A stretch of 64,000 nucleotides of DNA from an uncultured Methylococcaceae bacterium (lineage in GTDB: Bacteria > Pseudomonadota > Gammaproteobacteria > Methylococcales > Methylomonadaceae), in contig CAIYRS010000043.1 of the NCBI GenBank assembly GCA_903928685.1, positions 62,001-126,000 of the forward strand, read 5' to 3'. The notes beneath the pieces are model-generated. The model did not search any database. It worked only from the letters and a program-made list of their open reading frames with translations, and was not told the DNA's origin. The first letter of the stretch is position 1. Every line of letters begins with the position of its first letter. This document shows, piece after piece, positions 27,640-36,260 of this stretch. Both the position numbers and the translations under genes were made by a program.

Positions 27640-27870
27640 ATGAATATTGACCAAATAGCCAGCGAAGCCTTAAAGCTAAACCCTCACGACAAAGCCCTAT
27701 TGGCACAAACTTTATGGGAAAGCCTTGATGCACCTTATCTTGCCGATACTGAGCTATCAGACGACGAAGCCATTGCCTTGGCGAAACAGCGAGACAAAGA
27801 AATTGAAAACGGTTTGGTACAACCACTTTCGCATTCGCAATTAATGTCTAATTTACGGAATGCGGATTGA
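27640..27870 (+). CDS. Addiction-module antitoxin, partner of the ParE-type toxin
   Basis: A 76-residue protein of the 'addiction module' antitoxin type: DQIASEALKLNPHDKALLA, then LWESLD and an acidic DDEAIALAKQRDKEI helix. It overlaps the downstream toxin by 11 nt, which is normal for such pairs. Start ATG 27640 is 16 nt after the mqsA stop. Confidence 0.85.
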   Translation: MNIDQIASEALKLNPHDKALLAQTLWESLDAPYLADTELSDDEAIALAKQRDKEIENGLVQPLSHSQLMSNLRNAD

Positions 27871-28153
27871 ATACCATCCTGCCATTGAGCAGGAATTACG
27901 CGACATTATCAGCTATTACAACCAGTGTTCATCAGGGCTAGGCACTGAATTTCTGAATGAATTGGAACGCCAGATTTTCAAGATTGCAGCCATGCCCACA
28001 CAATGGCGAATTGTTGAAAGTGATATACGCAGGGCGTTAATGAAACGCTTTCCTTATGTTATCTATTTTCGGGTTTTGAAAAGTGACGTACTTCGGGTAA
28101 CCGTGGTTAAACACCAGCGTAGACATCCAAATTTTGGTCTGGGTAGAAAGTAG
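27860..28153 (+). CDS. RelE/ParE-family toxin
   Basis: A 97-residue ParE-like protein: YHPAIEQELRDIISYYN, the helix GTEFLNELERQI, RRALMKRFPYVIYFRV and the ending RVTVVKHQRRHP. ParE members poison gyrase and RelE members cut mRNA at the ribosome; which applies is not decidable here. Paired with the overlapping antitoxin upstream. Confidence 0.9.
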   Translation: MRIEYHPAIEQELRDIISYYNQCSSGLGTEFLNELERQIFKIAAMPTQWRIVESDIRRALMKRFPYVIYFRVLKSDVLRVTVVKHQRRHPNFGLGRK

Positions 28154-28159
28154 GTTTTT

Positions 28160-28393
28160 ATGGGAATGTTTGACTCCGTTTATGTACCTTGCCCAAAATG
28201 TGGCGAATTGAATGAATTCCAAAGCAAAGGCGGTGATTGTTTGTTGAACGAATACACGCTTGAAAATGCACCCGCAAACGTCTTGCTGGATATGAGTCGA
28301 CATTCCCCCGTCATCTGCCAAAACTGCGGGACAAAATACGAAGTAAAGCTGACAGTTTCCATCGCTAAAGAAATAATCGAGGTATCAACATGA
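28160..28393 (+). CDS. Small zinc-ribbon protein of unknown function
   Basis: A 77-residue protein with two CxxC pairs, CPKC near residue 11 and CQNC near residue 53, which should hold one zinc. It starts 6 nt after the ParE-type toxin and its stop overlaps the next start, so it is in the same unit. Related sequences occur near phage and accessory genes, but I assign no function. Confidence 0.7.
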   Translation: MGMFDSVYVPCPKCGELNEFQSKGGDCLLNEYTLENAPANVLLDMSRHSPVICQNCGTKYEVKLTVSIAKEIIEVST

Positions 28394-28674
28394 ACCCCCT
28401 CATCAGCCACAACAAAACCGCAATTTTAGACTTAGCCAAACAGCATGGCGTTAAATCCATTAGTTTATTTGGTTCAATGGTGCGCGGAGATGTTAGCGAC
28501 AATAGCGACGTGGATTTTTTGGTAGAACTTGAACAAGGCCGCGACTTGTTTGATCTGGGCGAATTGCTGATGGATTTACAAGCCTTACTGCAACGAAAAG
28601 TCGATGTAGTCACCCAAAATGCGTTGCATCCGAGTATTTCTTCCCAAATATTGAAAGAAGCGCAGCCATTATGA
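28390..28674 (+). CDS. mntA: MntA-type nucleotidyltransferase antitoxin
   Basis: Minimal nucleotidyltransferase of the MntA family, which AMPylates and silences its HEPN toxin HepT. The motif GSMVRGD then SDVDFLV is the GSx10DxD active site. All 94 residues are intact. The downstream hepT begins in the same ATGA overlap but is broken, so this antitoxin has lost its toxin. Confidence 0.9.
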   Translation: MNPLISHNKTAILDLAKQHGVKSISLFGSMVRGDVSDNSDVDFLVELEQGRDLFDLGELLMDLQALLQRKVDVVTQNALHPSISSQILKEAQPL

Positions 28675-28994
28675 AAGATGACTGTGTTTATATTGAGCAT
28701 ATCATTGACTGCATTGACCGAATCGACTAATACACGCAGAACGATCGGTTTGTATTCATGAACTCGCCTATGGTGCAAGATGCGGTGATTAGAAATTTAC
28801 AAACACTTTCAGAATCTACGCAAAAACTGTCCGATAAGCTTAAAGCAGAACATCCTGAAATTAATTGGAAAGCTATTTAAGGATTTAGAAATATCTTGGT
28901 TCACAACTATTTAGGTCTGGACTTGCCGCAGATTTGGGTTGTTATTGAAAATCGGTTGCCGCAACTGAGGGGAAATCTTGAGAAACTAATGTAA
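28671..28994 (+). pseudogene. hepT: Degenerate HepT (HEPN) toxin with two in-frame stops
   Basis: Reading from ATG 28671 gives a HEPN toxin of about 107 codons with TAA stops at 28728-28730 and 28878-28880. The frame continues past both: QDAVIRNLQTL between them and GFRNILVHNYLGLD after the second. RNILVHNY matches the RX4HXY catalytic motif of HepT. Both stops can be reached by single substitutions (for example GAA to TAA), so this looks like decay by mutation, not a wrong frame. Confidence 0.88.
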
Positions 28995-29018
28995 ACCTAA
29001 AAACCAAAAACCGCGTAG

Positions 29019-29045
29019 GGTGCATTAGTGGTAACGTAATGCACC
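29019..29045. repeat. Short palindrome GGTGCATTA / TAATGCACC
   Basis: Preceded by CGTAGG, the same start as the approximately 80 bp elements further right. It sits between the dead hepT and a convergent gene. Could be a REP-like unit. Confidence 0.6.
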
Positions 29046-29060
29046 GGATGTCCTCTACTT

Positions 29061-30229
29061 TTAGAATAATGAAAAGCTTTCGCCGTTAGCATTAACATCG
29101 AGCATCCAAGTTCGCCCCATTTGAGTTGAAAGCCAACGAGCTACCTCATATAGCGCTCTTAAATGGCCTAATACAATTTCCTCTTGTTCGCTGTTGAATG
29201 TGCTAGTTGTTTTACCATGCGCTGCACTGCCACGAAAAGTTTTAGCTTCTATGAAAGAAAGCCATAACCTCTGGTCACACTCAGATAATTTGCCATAACC
29301 CAATGAGGGCAGGATTTCATTAAAAATGTATTTAAATTTTTTATATTTGTTTTGTTCCCAAAAAAATTCAGCCTCAGATAAGTTTAATTTATATTTTGCA
29401 AATACTGCTTCTCGCACAAGAGAATCGACAACACCACATGCAATCATTGTAGCTTCCGCCCAGCGGCGCATGTTAAACAGGTAATAAGCTGAACAAAACT
29501 GCAATTCAAATTCAAAATCTTCTGAACCATTGATTAGCGAATCAAAACGTGACTGTATATCTGATCTTTCAACGTAATGTTTAATTATTGAATGACTATG
29601 GTTAAGGTTGTCATTTTTAAAATAGCCTTGTTGGATCATCTTTCCTATTCTTGGATCATTAATCTGCATAGGCACGGATTCGAAAAGATATTCTGAAACG
29701 GGGAGAAGTGAAAATCGAAATGGTGATATGGTAGCAACACGATAAGTATCAACCACATCTGCTATCTTAGGTAAAATCTCCGTATTGAAGAAATCGAATG
29801 TTGGGAACAGGTTGGGCTCTACGACATTACGTTCTGAAATACGCAGGTAAATATCTTTAGATATTGAAAATTCTGCATATAATTCGACAACCGTTTTGGC
29901 TTGCTCGACATGTAAATAAGGTAACTCAATTCCTTAACGAGCTTTTTAATATCGGGTAAATCTGTTTCTGTAGCGAATAAGGGAACAAAAAATATTTTTG
30001 GTTTATTTGGTTGATTTCGCTGATATATTTCGATTTTATCTGATTTTTCTACTGTCCAATGATTGGTTACTTTGATTCGCAGTAAATCGTTGCGAAAATT
30101 AATTCGTAATTGTACTTTTCCAATCTCAGGACTGTACTCAACAGTAATGACCTTATCATGGTTAATCCCTACGGTGTACGGTATTTCTATCCAGGAAAAG
30201 AATGCTAATTTAACGAGGTCTTCTTTCAT
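29061..30229 (-). pseudogene. Frameshifted gene for a protein with a possible HEPN-like C-terminus
   Basis: Two overlapping minus-strand frames read as one protein. The first (from ATG 30229, AGG 10 bases before) codes well through IKKLVKE; the second then continues from about 29933 as IELPYLHVEQAKTVV and runs to the stop at 29061. A one-base loss near 29930 would explain the switch, giving roughly 390 residues when restored. The C-terminal part has a helical stretch and RGSAAHG, which fits an RX4H HEPN motif, so a toxin or defence role is possible. I do not recognise the N-terminal half. A sequencing error is not excluded. Confidence 0.6.
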
Positions 30230-30275
30230 ATCGAACTACCTTCTGAGCAAAAATCCATTATTATCAAATCTTGTT

Positions 30276-30357
30276 GTATGGGCAACGCATTTTCCTGCCC
30301 ACCAATATAAACACACGATGCTAAAACGGTGGGCAGAAAAGCGTTGCCCACCCTGCC
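30276..30357. repeat. Approximately 80-bp palindromic element, copy A
   Basis: The arms GGGCAACGCATTTTCCTGCC and GGTGGGCAGAAAAGCGTTGC pair around an AT-rich centre (CAATATAAACAC). Copies B and C follow at 30595 and 31025. Confidence 0.8.
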
Positions 30358-30369
30358 GAGCCATTATCA

Positions 30370-30582
30370 ATGAAATTATTAGATACCGTGGCGTTATTGA
30401 ACGATGTTCCTACTGTCGGCTTATCGAAAGGCCAAGTCGGTACTATTGTTGAGGTTTACGAGCCAGATGTTTTTGAGGTCGAGTTTTGCGATCCGCAAGG
30501 CCGTAGCTATGCGTTAAAAACCTTAGCGGCTAATGAATTGCTGCTTTTGCATCATCGTCCGGTTTTGGAAAAGGCGGCTTGA
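30370..30582 (+). CDS. DUF4926 family protein
   Basis: 70 residues: LLDTVALLNDVPTVGLSKGQ, then GTIVEVYEPDVFEVEF and LKTLAANELLLL, a good fit to DUF4926. Such proteins are often found beside a DUF6883 partner, which is absent here. Lies between repeat copies A and B, with no other gene in its unit. Function unknown. Confidence 0.8.
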   Translation: MKLLDTVALLNDVPTVGLSKGQVGTIVEVYEPDVFEVEFCDPQGRSYALKTLAANELLLLHHRPVLEKAA

Positions 30583-30594
30583 TGGCGTTAGTCT

Positions 30595-30676
30595 CGTAGG
30601 GTGGGCAACGCTTTTCCTGCCCACCAATATAAACACTCGATACTAAAGCGGTGGCAGAAAAGCGTTGCCCACCCTA
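30595..30676. repeat. Approximately 80-bp palindromic element, copy B
   Basis: GTAGGGTGGGCAACGCTTTT and its inverse at the right end, with the same CCACCAATATAAACAC centre as copies A and C. Confidence 0.85.
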
Positions 30677-30725
30677 CTTATCTGCCCACAGCACGACAAG
30701 TTTTACTTATAAATAGGCATATTTT

Positions 30726-30932
30726 ATGTACGCGATTGAATTTGAAACCGATGTTTTCAACAGTACCATCCAAATACCGATTGAATATAAAGAACTTGAA
30801 GCTAAGCACATAAAAGTCATCATCGTAGAGATCAGCAATACGCAAAAAAAGCTTCCAGATGGTTTTTTAAATCCTGTCGCCATCAGCAGCTACAAAAACG
30901 TCGCCAATCGGGATGAGTTATATGACTGTTAG
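30726..30932 (+). CDS. Probable antitoxin of a PIN-domain toxin
   Basis: 68 residues beginning MYAIEFETDVFNSTIQIP, with an acidic N-terminus and an ending that overlaps the next start by 11 nt. The adjacent truncated PIN gene suggests a VapBC-like pair. No DNA-binding motif is obvious. Confidence 0.6.
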   Translation: MYAIEFETDVFNSTIQIPIEYKELEAKHIKVIIVEISNTQKKLPDGFLNPVAISSYKNVANRDELYDC

Positions 30933-31029
30933 GGCGTTTGTTGACACCAACATCTATATATACGCGCTAACCCAATCGCAACAAACTGGCGATGAACACA
31001 AAAGAACGCTTGCCTTAACAATCGCGTAG
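30922..31029 (+). pseudogene. Truncated PIN-domain (VapC-like) toxin
   Basis: Begins MTVRAFVDTNIYIYAL, the first PIN strand with its metal-binding Asp, then ends after 35 codons. The stop TAG at 31027-31029 lies inside the left end (CGTAGGG) of repeat copy C, and no PIN sequence resumes after the repeat. Most of the roughly 130-residue domain is therefore missing. Confidence 0.8.
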
Positions 31030-31107
31030 GGTAAGCAACGCTTTTCCTGCCCACCAATATAAACACTCGATACTAAAACGGTGGGCAGAAAAGCTTGCCC
31101 ACCCTAC
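31025..31107. repeat. Approximately 80-bp palindromic element, copy C
   Basis: Nearly the same as copy B, with CGTAGGGTAAGCAACGC at the left and the inverse GCTTGCCCACCCTAC at the right. It interrupts the PIN gene. Confidence 0.85.
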
Positions 31108-31280
31108 CTTTCGTTTTAATCTCAAACGCCTACACCACACCCCATAAAATCTTATGGCGGTTTTCTGATGAAATCTTTATTTGGTGAATTTACGCAGAAG
31201 TATTTCTGTGTTTGCGGCGGCGTTTGCTTGTTAGAAACGGCTGCGGCTGGGGGATTTTTACGCTGGATGTTGGCTTCAGG

Positions 31281-31320
31281 TTTTTATCGTTCACACATAA
31301 CGATATGCGAACGATAAAAA
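31281..31320. repeat. Hairpin TTTTTATCGTTC / GAACGATAAAAA
   Basis: A 12-bp perfect stem with a 16-base loop, just past the rlpA stop. It has no downstream T-run in either direction, so it is not a standard terminator. The rest of 31108-31354 has no gene. Confidence 0.6.
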
Positions 31321-31354
31321 CGCCAACTGAGGTGAAGAAACAAGAAGGAAAAGC

Positions 31355-31828
31355 TTAGCCTGGTTGGTCTGTTAGCTGGGCAACGGTGGTGTTTTCAAAT
31401 AATGGGCGGATTTGGATGGCGCCTGTGCCTGATTTTTGTATGCCTAGCTCTTTAGCGGCGGCATAGGATAAATCCATCACGCGGTTGCCGTGGAATGGGC
31501 CACGGTCATTAATGCGGACGATCACGCTGCGGTTGTTGTGTAAGTTGGTTACTTCTACGTAGGAAGATAACGGCAAGGAGTTGTGCGCGGCGGTCATGGC
31601 GTTCATGTCGTAACGTTCGCCATTGGCGGTGCGACGGCCTTGGAAGCGGCTGCCATACCATGATGCTAGGCCTTGTTTGTCATCACCCGCTTGTTGGTGG
31701 TGATGGCTATGATGTCTGTGGTGGTGTTGCCGATGGCTTTTACGCTGTGAAGCTTCGGCGGTGGTGAAAACACTGCTAATAAAACTGCTTAGCACAATAA
31801 TCGAAATTGCTGTGATCAGTTTATTCAT
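31355..31828 (-). CDS. rlpA: Septal-ring lytic transglycosylase RlpA family protein
   Basis: Periplasmic double-psi beta-barrel protein that cleaves naked glycan strands. After a signal peptide (ending about AEA, residue 26) there is a His-rich linker (HRQHHHRHHSHHH) and then the barrel: GLASWYGSRFQGRRTANGE, then VRINDRGPF and RVMDLSYAAAKELG. There is no C-terminal SPOR domain, so septal targeting may differ. It overlaps mltB by 4 nt. The His run is unusual and could bind metal. Confidence 0.9.
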   Translation of the reverse strand: MNKLITAISIIVLSSFISSVFTTAEASQRKSHRQHHHRHHSHHHQQAGDDKQGLASWYGSRFQGRRTANGERYDMNAMTAAHNSLPLSSYVEVTNLHNNRSVIVRINDRGPFHGNRVMDLSYAAAKELGIQKSGTGAIQIRPLFENTTVAQLTDQPG

Positions 31829-32799
31829 GGGAACGACCCTTTTTTGTTTAAGATAGATTGGCTTAATTGATAGACCGCCATGGCATATAAAGGGCTGTGG
31901 TTATAACGGGTGATTACATAGAAATTTTCTAAAACCGCCCACAACTCTTCGCTTTGTTCTTGTTTTAACTCAAGAATTTTTATCTTTTCAGATAAAGCCA
32001 AAGGCACGGATATTTTTAAGTTGAGTGATTCTAACTCAGCGAGTCTTAAATCCGGCTTAAGGTTGGGGGTAATCTTAGTTTTGTATAAATTATTTTCGGC
32101 AGTCATCGGCACGGCAATGGGGTGGCCTTTTTGCCAATGATGGGCGGCAAAATACTGGGCGACGCTGCCGATAATGTCGGTTTTGCTGTGCCAAATATCG
32201 CGTTGTTGGTTGCCGTCAAAATCGACGGCGTAGCGCCGAAAACTGCTGGGCATAAATTGCGGCATACCCATTGCGCCTGCGTAAGAGCCTATCGGCAGCG
32301 CGGGGTTTAAGCCTTGTTCGCGGCATAACAGCAGAAAATTCTCCAGCTCACCCAGAAAAAATGGGCTACGCGGCGGATAAGCGAAGGCTAAGGTGGCTAG
32401 CGCGTCGATAACCCGATATTTGCCTTGGTGTTTGCCGTAATTGGTTTCTACGCCGAGAATGGCGACGATGATCTCTGGCGGCACGCCATATTGCTGTTCG
32501 GCGCGTTGCAAGGCGGCGGCGTTGTCTTTCCAGAACTGTACGCCGCCATCAATACGGGCATCGGTCAGAAAAATTTTGCGGTATTTGTACCACGGCATGG
32601 CTTCGGCGGGTTTCGCCATTTTTTGCAGAATATCGTCTTTAATTACCGCATCAGCCAGCCAGTGTTGTAGCTCCTCGGTTTTAAATTGATGTTGGTCGTG
32701 CATGGCGTGGATAAAGCCATCGACAGGCTGGCTTTCAATAAAAGGCGTGGCACAAGCCGCCAATAACAGGCTGCTGGCGATTACAGATAATTTCATCAT
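31825..32799 (-). CDS. mltB: Membrane-bound lytic murein transglycosylase B
   Basis: Outer-membrane lipoprotein that cuts peptidoglycan glycan strands. A lipobox is visible (LLLAAC, Cys16). The catalytic Glu is in GVETNYGKHQG, and the family features IGSYAGAMGMPQFMPSS and DIWHSKTDIIGSVAQYF follow. 324 residues. Sits between rodA (1-nt overlap) and rlpA, in the elongation cluster. Confidence 0.95.
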   Translation of the reverse strand: MMKLSVIASSLLLAACATPFIESQPVDGFIHAMHDQHQFKTEELQHWLADAVIKDDILQKMAKPAEAMPWYKYRKIFLTDARIDGGVQFWKDNAAALQRAEQQYGVPPEIIVAILGVETNYGKHQGKYRVIDALATLAFAYPPRSPFFLGELENFLLLCREQGLNPALPIGSYAGAMGMPQFMPSSFRRYAVDFDGNQQRDIWHSKTDIIGSVAQYFAAHHWQKGHPIAVPMTAENNLYKTKITPNLKPDLRLAELESLNLKISVPLALSEKIKILELKQEQSEELWAVLENFYVITRYNHSPLYAMAVYQLSQSILNKKGSFP

Positions 32800-33929
32800 T
32801 AGCGTGATAGCCGTTTTTTATGGGTGTGGATGGACATCAGAATGCCGAAACCCGCCAGCAAGGTGACGATAGAAGTGCCGCCGTAACTAATCAGCGGTAA
32901 CGGTACGCCAACCACGGGCAATACGCCGATAACCATGCCGATGTTGACGAACACATAAACAAAAAATGTAAATGCCAAGCTGCTTGCCAGTAAGCGGCAA
33001 TAGGTGTCTTGGGCTTGCGAGGCGATGTACAAGCAACGGGCGATAATCAATAAATACAAAATCAACAACCCCACACAGCCAAACAGGCCGAATTCTTCCG
33101 CGAACACCGCAAAAATAAAATCGGTGGAGCTTTCTGGTAAAAAATCCAATTCCGATTGGGTACTGCCCAACCAGCCTTTGCCATAAATGCCGCCCGAACC
33201 AATGGCAATTTTTGATTGGATGATGTGATAGCCACGGCCTAAAGGATCGGCTTCTGGGTTTAAAAACGTCAACACCCTATCGCGTTGATAGCCGTGCATA
33301 AAATGCCAAATAATCGGCAACAACGCAGCAATGGCGGCGGCGATAGCCATCATCAAGCGCCAAGACAAACCAGCAAAAAACAATACCCCAGCCCCGGAAC
33401 TGGCAACCAGCAAGGCGGTGCCTAAATCCGGTTGTTTGGCGATCAGCAACGTCGGCAACAAAATCAACACCGTTGCCACCAATAATTGCTTGGGTCTGGG
33501 CGGCAACGGGCGATCTGCCAAAAACCACGCGATCATCATCGGCGTGGTCAGTTTTATCATTTCCGAAGGCTGAAAGCGGAAAAAGCCCAAATCTAACCAA
33601 CGCTGTGCGCCCTTGCCAATCTCGCCCATTACCAACACCGCAATCAACAAAAACACGCCAATACCAAACAGAATGGCGGAATAGCGTTTGAATTGGTAAG
33701 GATTAACATGCGCCAGCGAAATCATCACCGCAAAGGCCAAACTGATACGCGCCGCTTGCCGATACAACACGCCCATATCTTGGCTGCCTGCGCTGTACAG
33801 GATGATAAAGCTTAATAATGCGGCGAAAAACAGCCCGATAAACAACGGAATATCAATATGCAAACGCCTTAGGATATTGCCGATGATGGATGGCGGCTCA
33901 AAATGTTCGCGGCGGGTTTCGGTTTTCAT
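32799..33929 (-). CDS. rodA: Rod-shape SEDS glycosyltransferase RodA
   Basis: Polytopic peptidoglycan polymerase of the elongasome, partner of PBP2. 376 residues with about ten membrane helices and the signature LPLISYGGTSIVTLLAGFG near the C-terminus; RGYHIIQSKIAIGSGGIYGK is also typical. It follows mrdA by 10 nt. Confidence 0.96.
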   Translation of the reverse strand: MKTETRREHFEPPSIIGNILRRLHIDIPLFIGLFFAALLSFIILYSAGSQDMGVLYRQAARISLAFAVMISLAHVNPYQFKRYSAILFGIGVFLLIAVLVMGEIGKGAQRWLDLGFFRFQPSEMIKLTTPMMIAWFLADRPLPPRPKQLLVATVLILLPTLLIAKQPDLGTALLVASSGAGVLFFAGLSWRLMMAIAAAIAALLPIIWHFMHGYQRDRVLTFLNPEADPLGRGYHIIQSKIAIGSGGIYGKGWLGSTQSELDFLPESSTDFIFAVFAEEFGLFGCVGLLILYLLIIARCLYIASQAQDTYCRLLASSLAFTFFVYVFVNIGMVIGVLPVVGVPLPLISYGGTSIVTLLAGFGILMSIHTHKKRLSR

Positions 33930-33939
33930 ACGGCGGGCC

Positions 33940-35778
33940 TTATTGGCGGTTTTTTAGATATTGCTTGATGATTTTGCCTGCAATCGGTGCAGCCACCGAG
34001 CCACCGTGACCACCGTTTTCAACAATTACCGCCACGGCGATTTGTGGATCATGCGCGGGCGCAAAAGAGATAAACAAGGCATGGTCGCGCAATTTAAAGT
34101 CGATGTCGTGTTCGTTGTATTTGGCGTTTTGTTTAATGTTAAACACCTGCGCGGTGCCAGTTTTGCCAGCGATTTGGTAGGGAATATTTTTGCCAATGCT
34201 TTTGGCAGTGCCGCGCTCGCTATGCACGACATCCACCATGCCTGCCACGATGGCATCGATATTTTCCGCCTTCAGTGGTATCTCGCCTTTATGGGTTTGT
34301 GGGCCTGGCAACGTGGCGTTGGGGGTGACGATCCTATCCACCAAAAACGGCGTGACAATCTGGCCTTTATTGGCGAGCGTGGCAGTCGCCCTTGCCAATT
34401 GCAACGGCGTTACTTGGTGAAAGCCTTGGCCTATGCCTGTGATTAAGGTGTCCCCCGGAAACCATTGCTGCTTTTTCTGCGCTTCTTTCCATTGCCGTGA
34501 TGGCAACAAGCCGGATTTTTCACCGACCAAATCGATACCGGTTTTTTCACCAAACCCGAATTGTTTTAGGAAATCGTACATGCGGTCGATGCCTAGCATG
34601 GAAGCCAAACGGTAAAAATACACATCGCAAGATTGGGCGATGGCATCATTCATATTCACCGAGCCATGCCCGCCTTTGCGCCAATCGCGGAACTTATGGG
34701 TAACGCCGGGCAATTGGTAATAGCCGGGGCAAAATAATTTTTGTTCGGCATTGATGGCATCGTATTGCAAGCCTGCCAAGGCCACAAACGGCTTCACGGT
34801 TGAGCCCGGCGGATACAAGCCCCGTAAGGCGCGGTTATATAAAGGTTGGTCTTGCGACGACTCTAGGGCTTTATAAGCATCGTTAGTAATGCCGACCACG
34901 AACGGGTTGGGGTCAAAACCCGGACGGCTGCTAAATACCAACACGCCTCCGGTTTTAATGTCGATGGCAACCACTGCGCCGTTATAGCCTTCCAAAGCAT
35001 CGTAGGCGATTTTTTGCAGGTCTATATCTAAGCTCAGATACAAACTCGCGCCCGTTTCGGGGTTGGTTTCGTTCAGGGTATTTAAAGACCGCGCTTGTAC
35101 GTTAGTCTCAATTTCCGCGTAACCCGCTTTGCCATGCAATTGGCTTTCATAACTGCTTTCTATGCCCAATTTGCCGATATGGGTAGAGCCACGGTATTCG
35201 GCAATAGGCAGTTCTTTCATTTCGTTTTCGTTAATGCGCCCGACATAGCCGATGACATGGGCGGTCAATTCGCTGTAGGGATAATGCCGAACCATGTGGG
35301 TGCGAATGTCCACGCCGGGAAAGTAGGGTCTGACCACGGCAAAACGCGCCAATTCTTCATCATTCATATTCAGCAACAACGCGGTGCTGGTGAAGCGTTT
35401 TTGGCGTTTGTATTGTTTTTGGAAGCTGTCGATTTTATCGTCGGAAATGTTGAGTAGCTTTTGCAGGCGATGCAGGGTGTCCGGCATATTGCTGATTTGT
35501 TCGGGGGTTAATTCCAAACTGTACGACGGGGTGTTGTCGGCGAGGATTTTGCCGTTGCGGTCGTAAATAATGCCGCGCGTGGGCACTAGCGGCACAATTT
35601 TTACGCTGTTTTCTTTCGCCATCGAGGCGTAACGCTCGTGTCCGAAAATTTGCAGATAAACCAAGCGGATGACTAAGGCGGAGGTAAGCAGGCTGATAAC
35701 GGCAAACGCCACTAACAGCCGTCGGTGAAAAACGCGCTGTTCGGCGGAATTGTCTTTCATCGAATAAAAATCCGACAT
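33940..35778 (-). CDS. mrdA: Penicillin-binding protein 2 (elongation transpeptidase)
   Basis: Class B PBP that cross-links side-wall peptidoglycan with RodA. One N-terminal membrane helix (about residues 24-44), a pedestal domain, then the transpeptidase motifs STVK (PPGSTVKPF), SCD (AQSCDVYFY) and KTG (AGKTGTAQVF). 612 residues, the expected size. The start overlaps the mreD stop by one base. Confidence 0.97.
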   Translation of the reverse strand: MSDFYSMKDNSAEQRVFHRRLLVAFAVISLLTSALVIRLVYLQIFGHERYASMAKENSVKIVPLVPTRGIIYDRNGKILADNTPSYSLELTPEQISNMPDTLHRLQKLLNISDDKIDSFQKQYKRQKRFTSTALLLNMNDEELARFAVVRPYFPGVDIRTHMVRHYPYSELTAHVIGYVGRINENEMKELPIAEYRGSTHIGKLGIESSYESQLHGKAGYAEIETNVQARSLNTLNETNPETGASLYLSLDIDLQKIAYDALEGYNGAVVAIDIKTGGVLVFSSRPGFDPNPFVVGITNDAYKALESSQDQPLYNRALRGLYPPGSTVKPFVALAGLQYDAINAEQKLFCPGYYQLPGVTHKFRDWRKGGHGSVNMNDAIAQSCDVYFYRLASMLGIDRMYDFLKQFGFGEKTGIDLVGEKSGLLPSRQWKEAQKKQQWFPGDTLITGIGQGFHQVTPLQLARATATLANKGQIVTPFLVDRIVTPNATLPGPQTHKGEIPLKAENIDAIVAGMVDVVHSERGTAKSIGKNIPYQIAGKTGTAQVFNIKQNAKYNEHDIDFKLRDHALFISFAPAHDPQIAVAVIVENGGHGGSVAAPIAGKIIKQYLKNRQ

Positions 35779-36260
35779 CAGTTACGTTTACGCAAACGGA
35801 CAAACCGCAACACGGTATAAACCAAAGGCCAACAGATGGTGCCAGTGAATACCGGCCACCAAAAACTGGCATGTAATTGCGCGGGATGTTGTAGGTTTTT
35901 GATGAAGAACAGCAACAGCTGCGATAACAACAGGCAGAAAAATACAAACAGGCCTTGTTGCAATAAGGGAAATTGGCGCAGACGTTTATGCAGTTTTAAG
36001 CAGATGTAAATAACTAAAGCATACGCCAGCGCATATTGCCCAAATAGCCGTCCGGTGAGGACATCGGTGAGCAAGCCGAAGGTCCAAGCGTGAAAAATCC
36101 CGACTCGTTCCGGTAACGCTAATGACCAGTAAATTAAGGTCAACAATACCCAATCCGGATTCAGCATCGCCAGTTCCGGCGGTAACGGCATAATCCGTAA
36201 ACACATCGCCAAGACGATGGACAGGATGATGCGACCAAAGCCATAGTAAAGATCAGTCAT
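35778..36260 (-). CDS. mreD: Rod-shape-determining membrane protein MreD
   Basis: 160-residue integral membrane protein with five or so hydrophobic helices; LNPDWVLLTLIYW and GLLTDVLTGRLFGQYAL are family features. It overlaps mreC by 8 nt and mrdA by 1 nt. Confidence 0.94.
   Translation of the reverse strand: MTDLYYGFGRIILSIVLAMCLRIMPLPPELAMLNPDWVLLTLIYWSLALPERVGIFHAWTFGLLTDVLTGRLFGQYALAYALVIYICLKLHKRLRQFPLLQQGLFVFFCLLLSQLLLFFIKNLQHPAQLHASFWWPVFTGTICWPLVYTVLRFVRLRKRN

Noticed and set aside
31281-31320. TTTTTATCGTTC hairpin as the rlpA terminator
   Set aside because: No T-run follows the stem in either direction.
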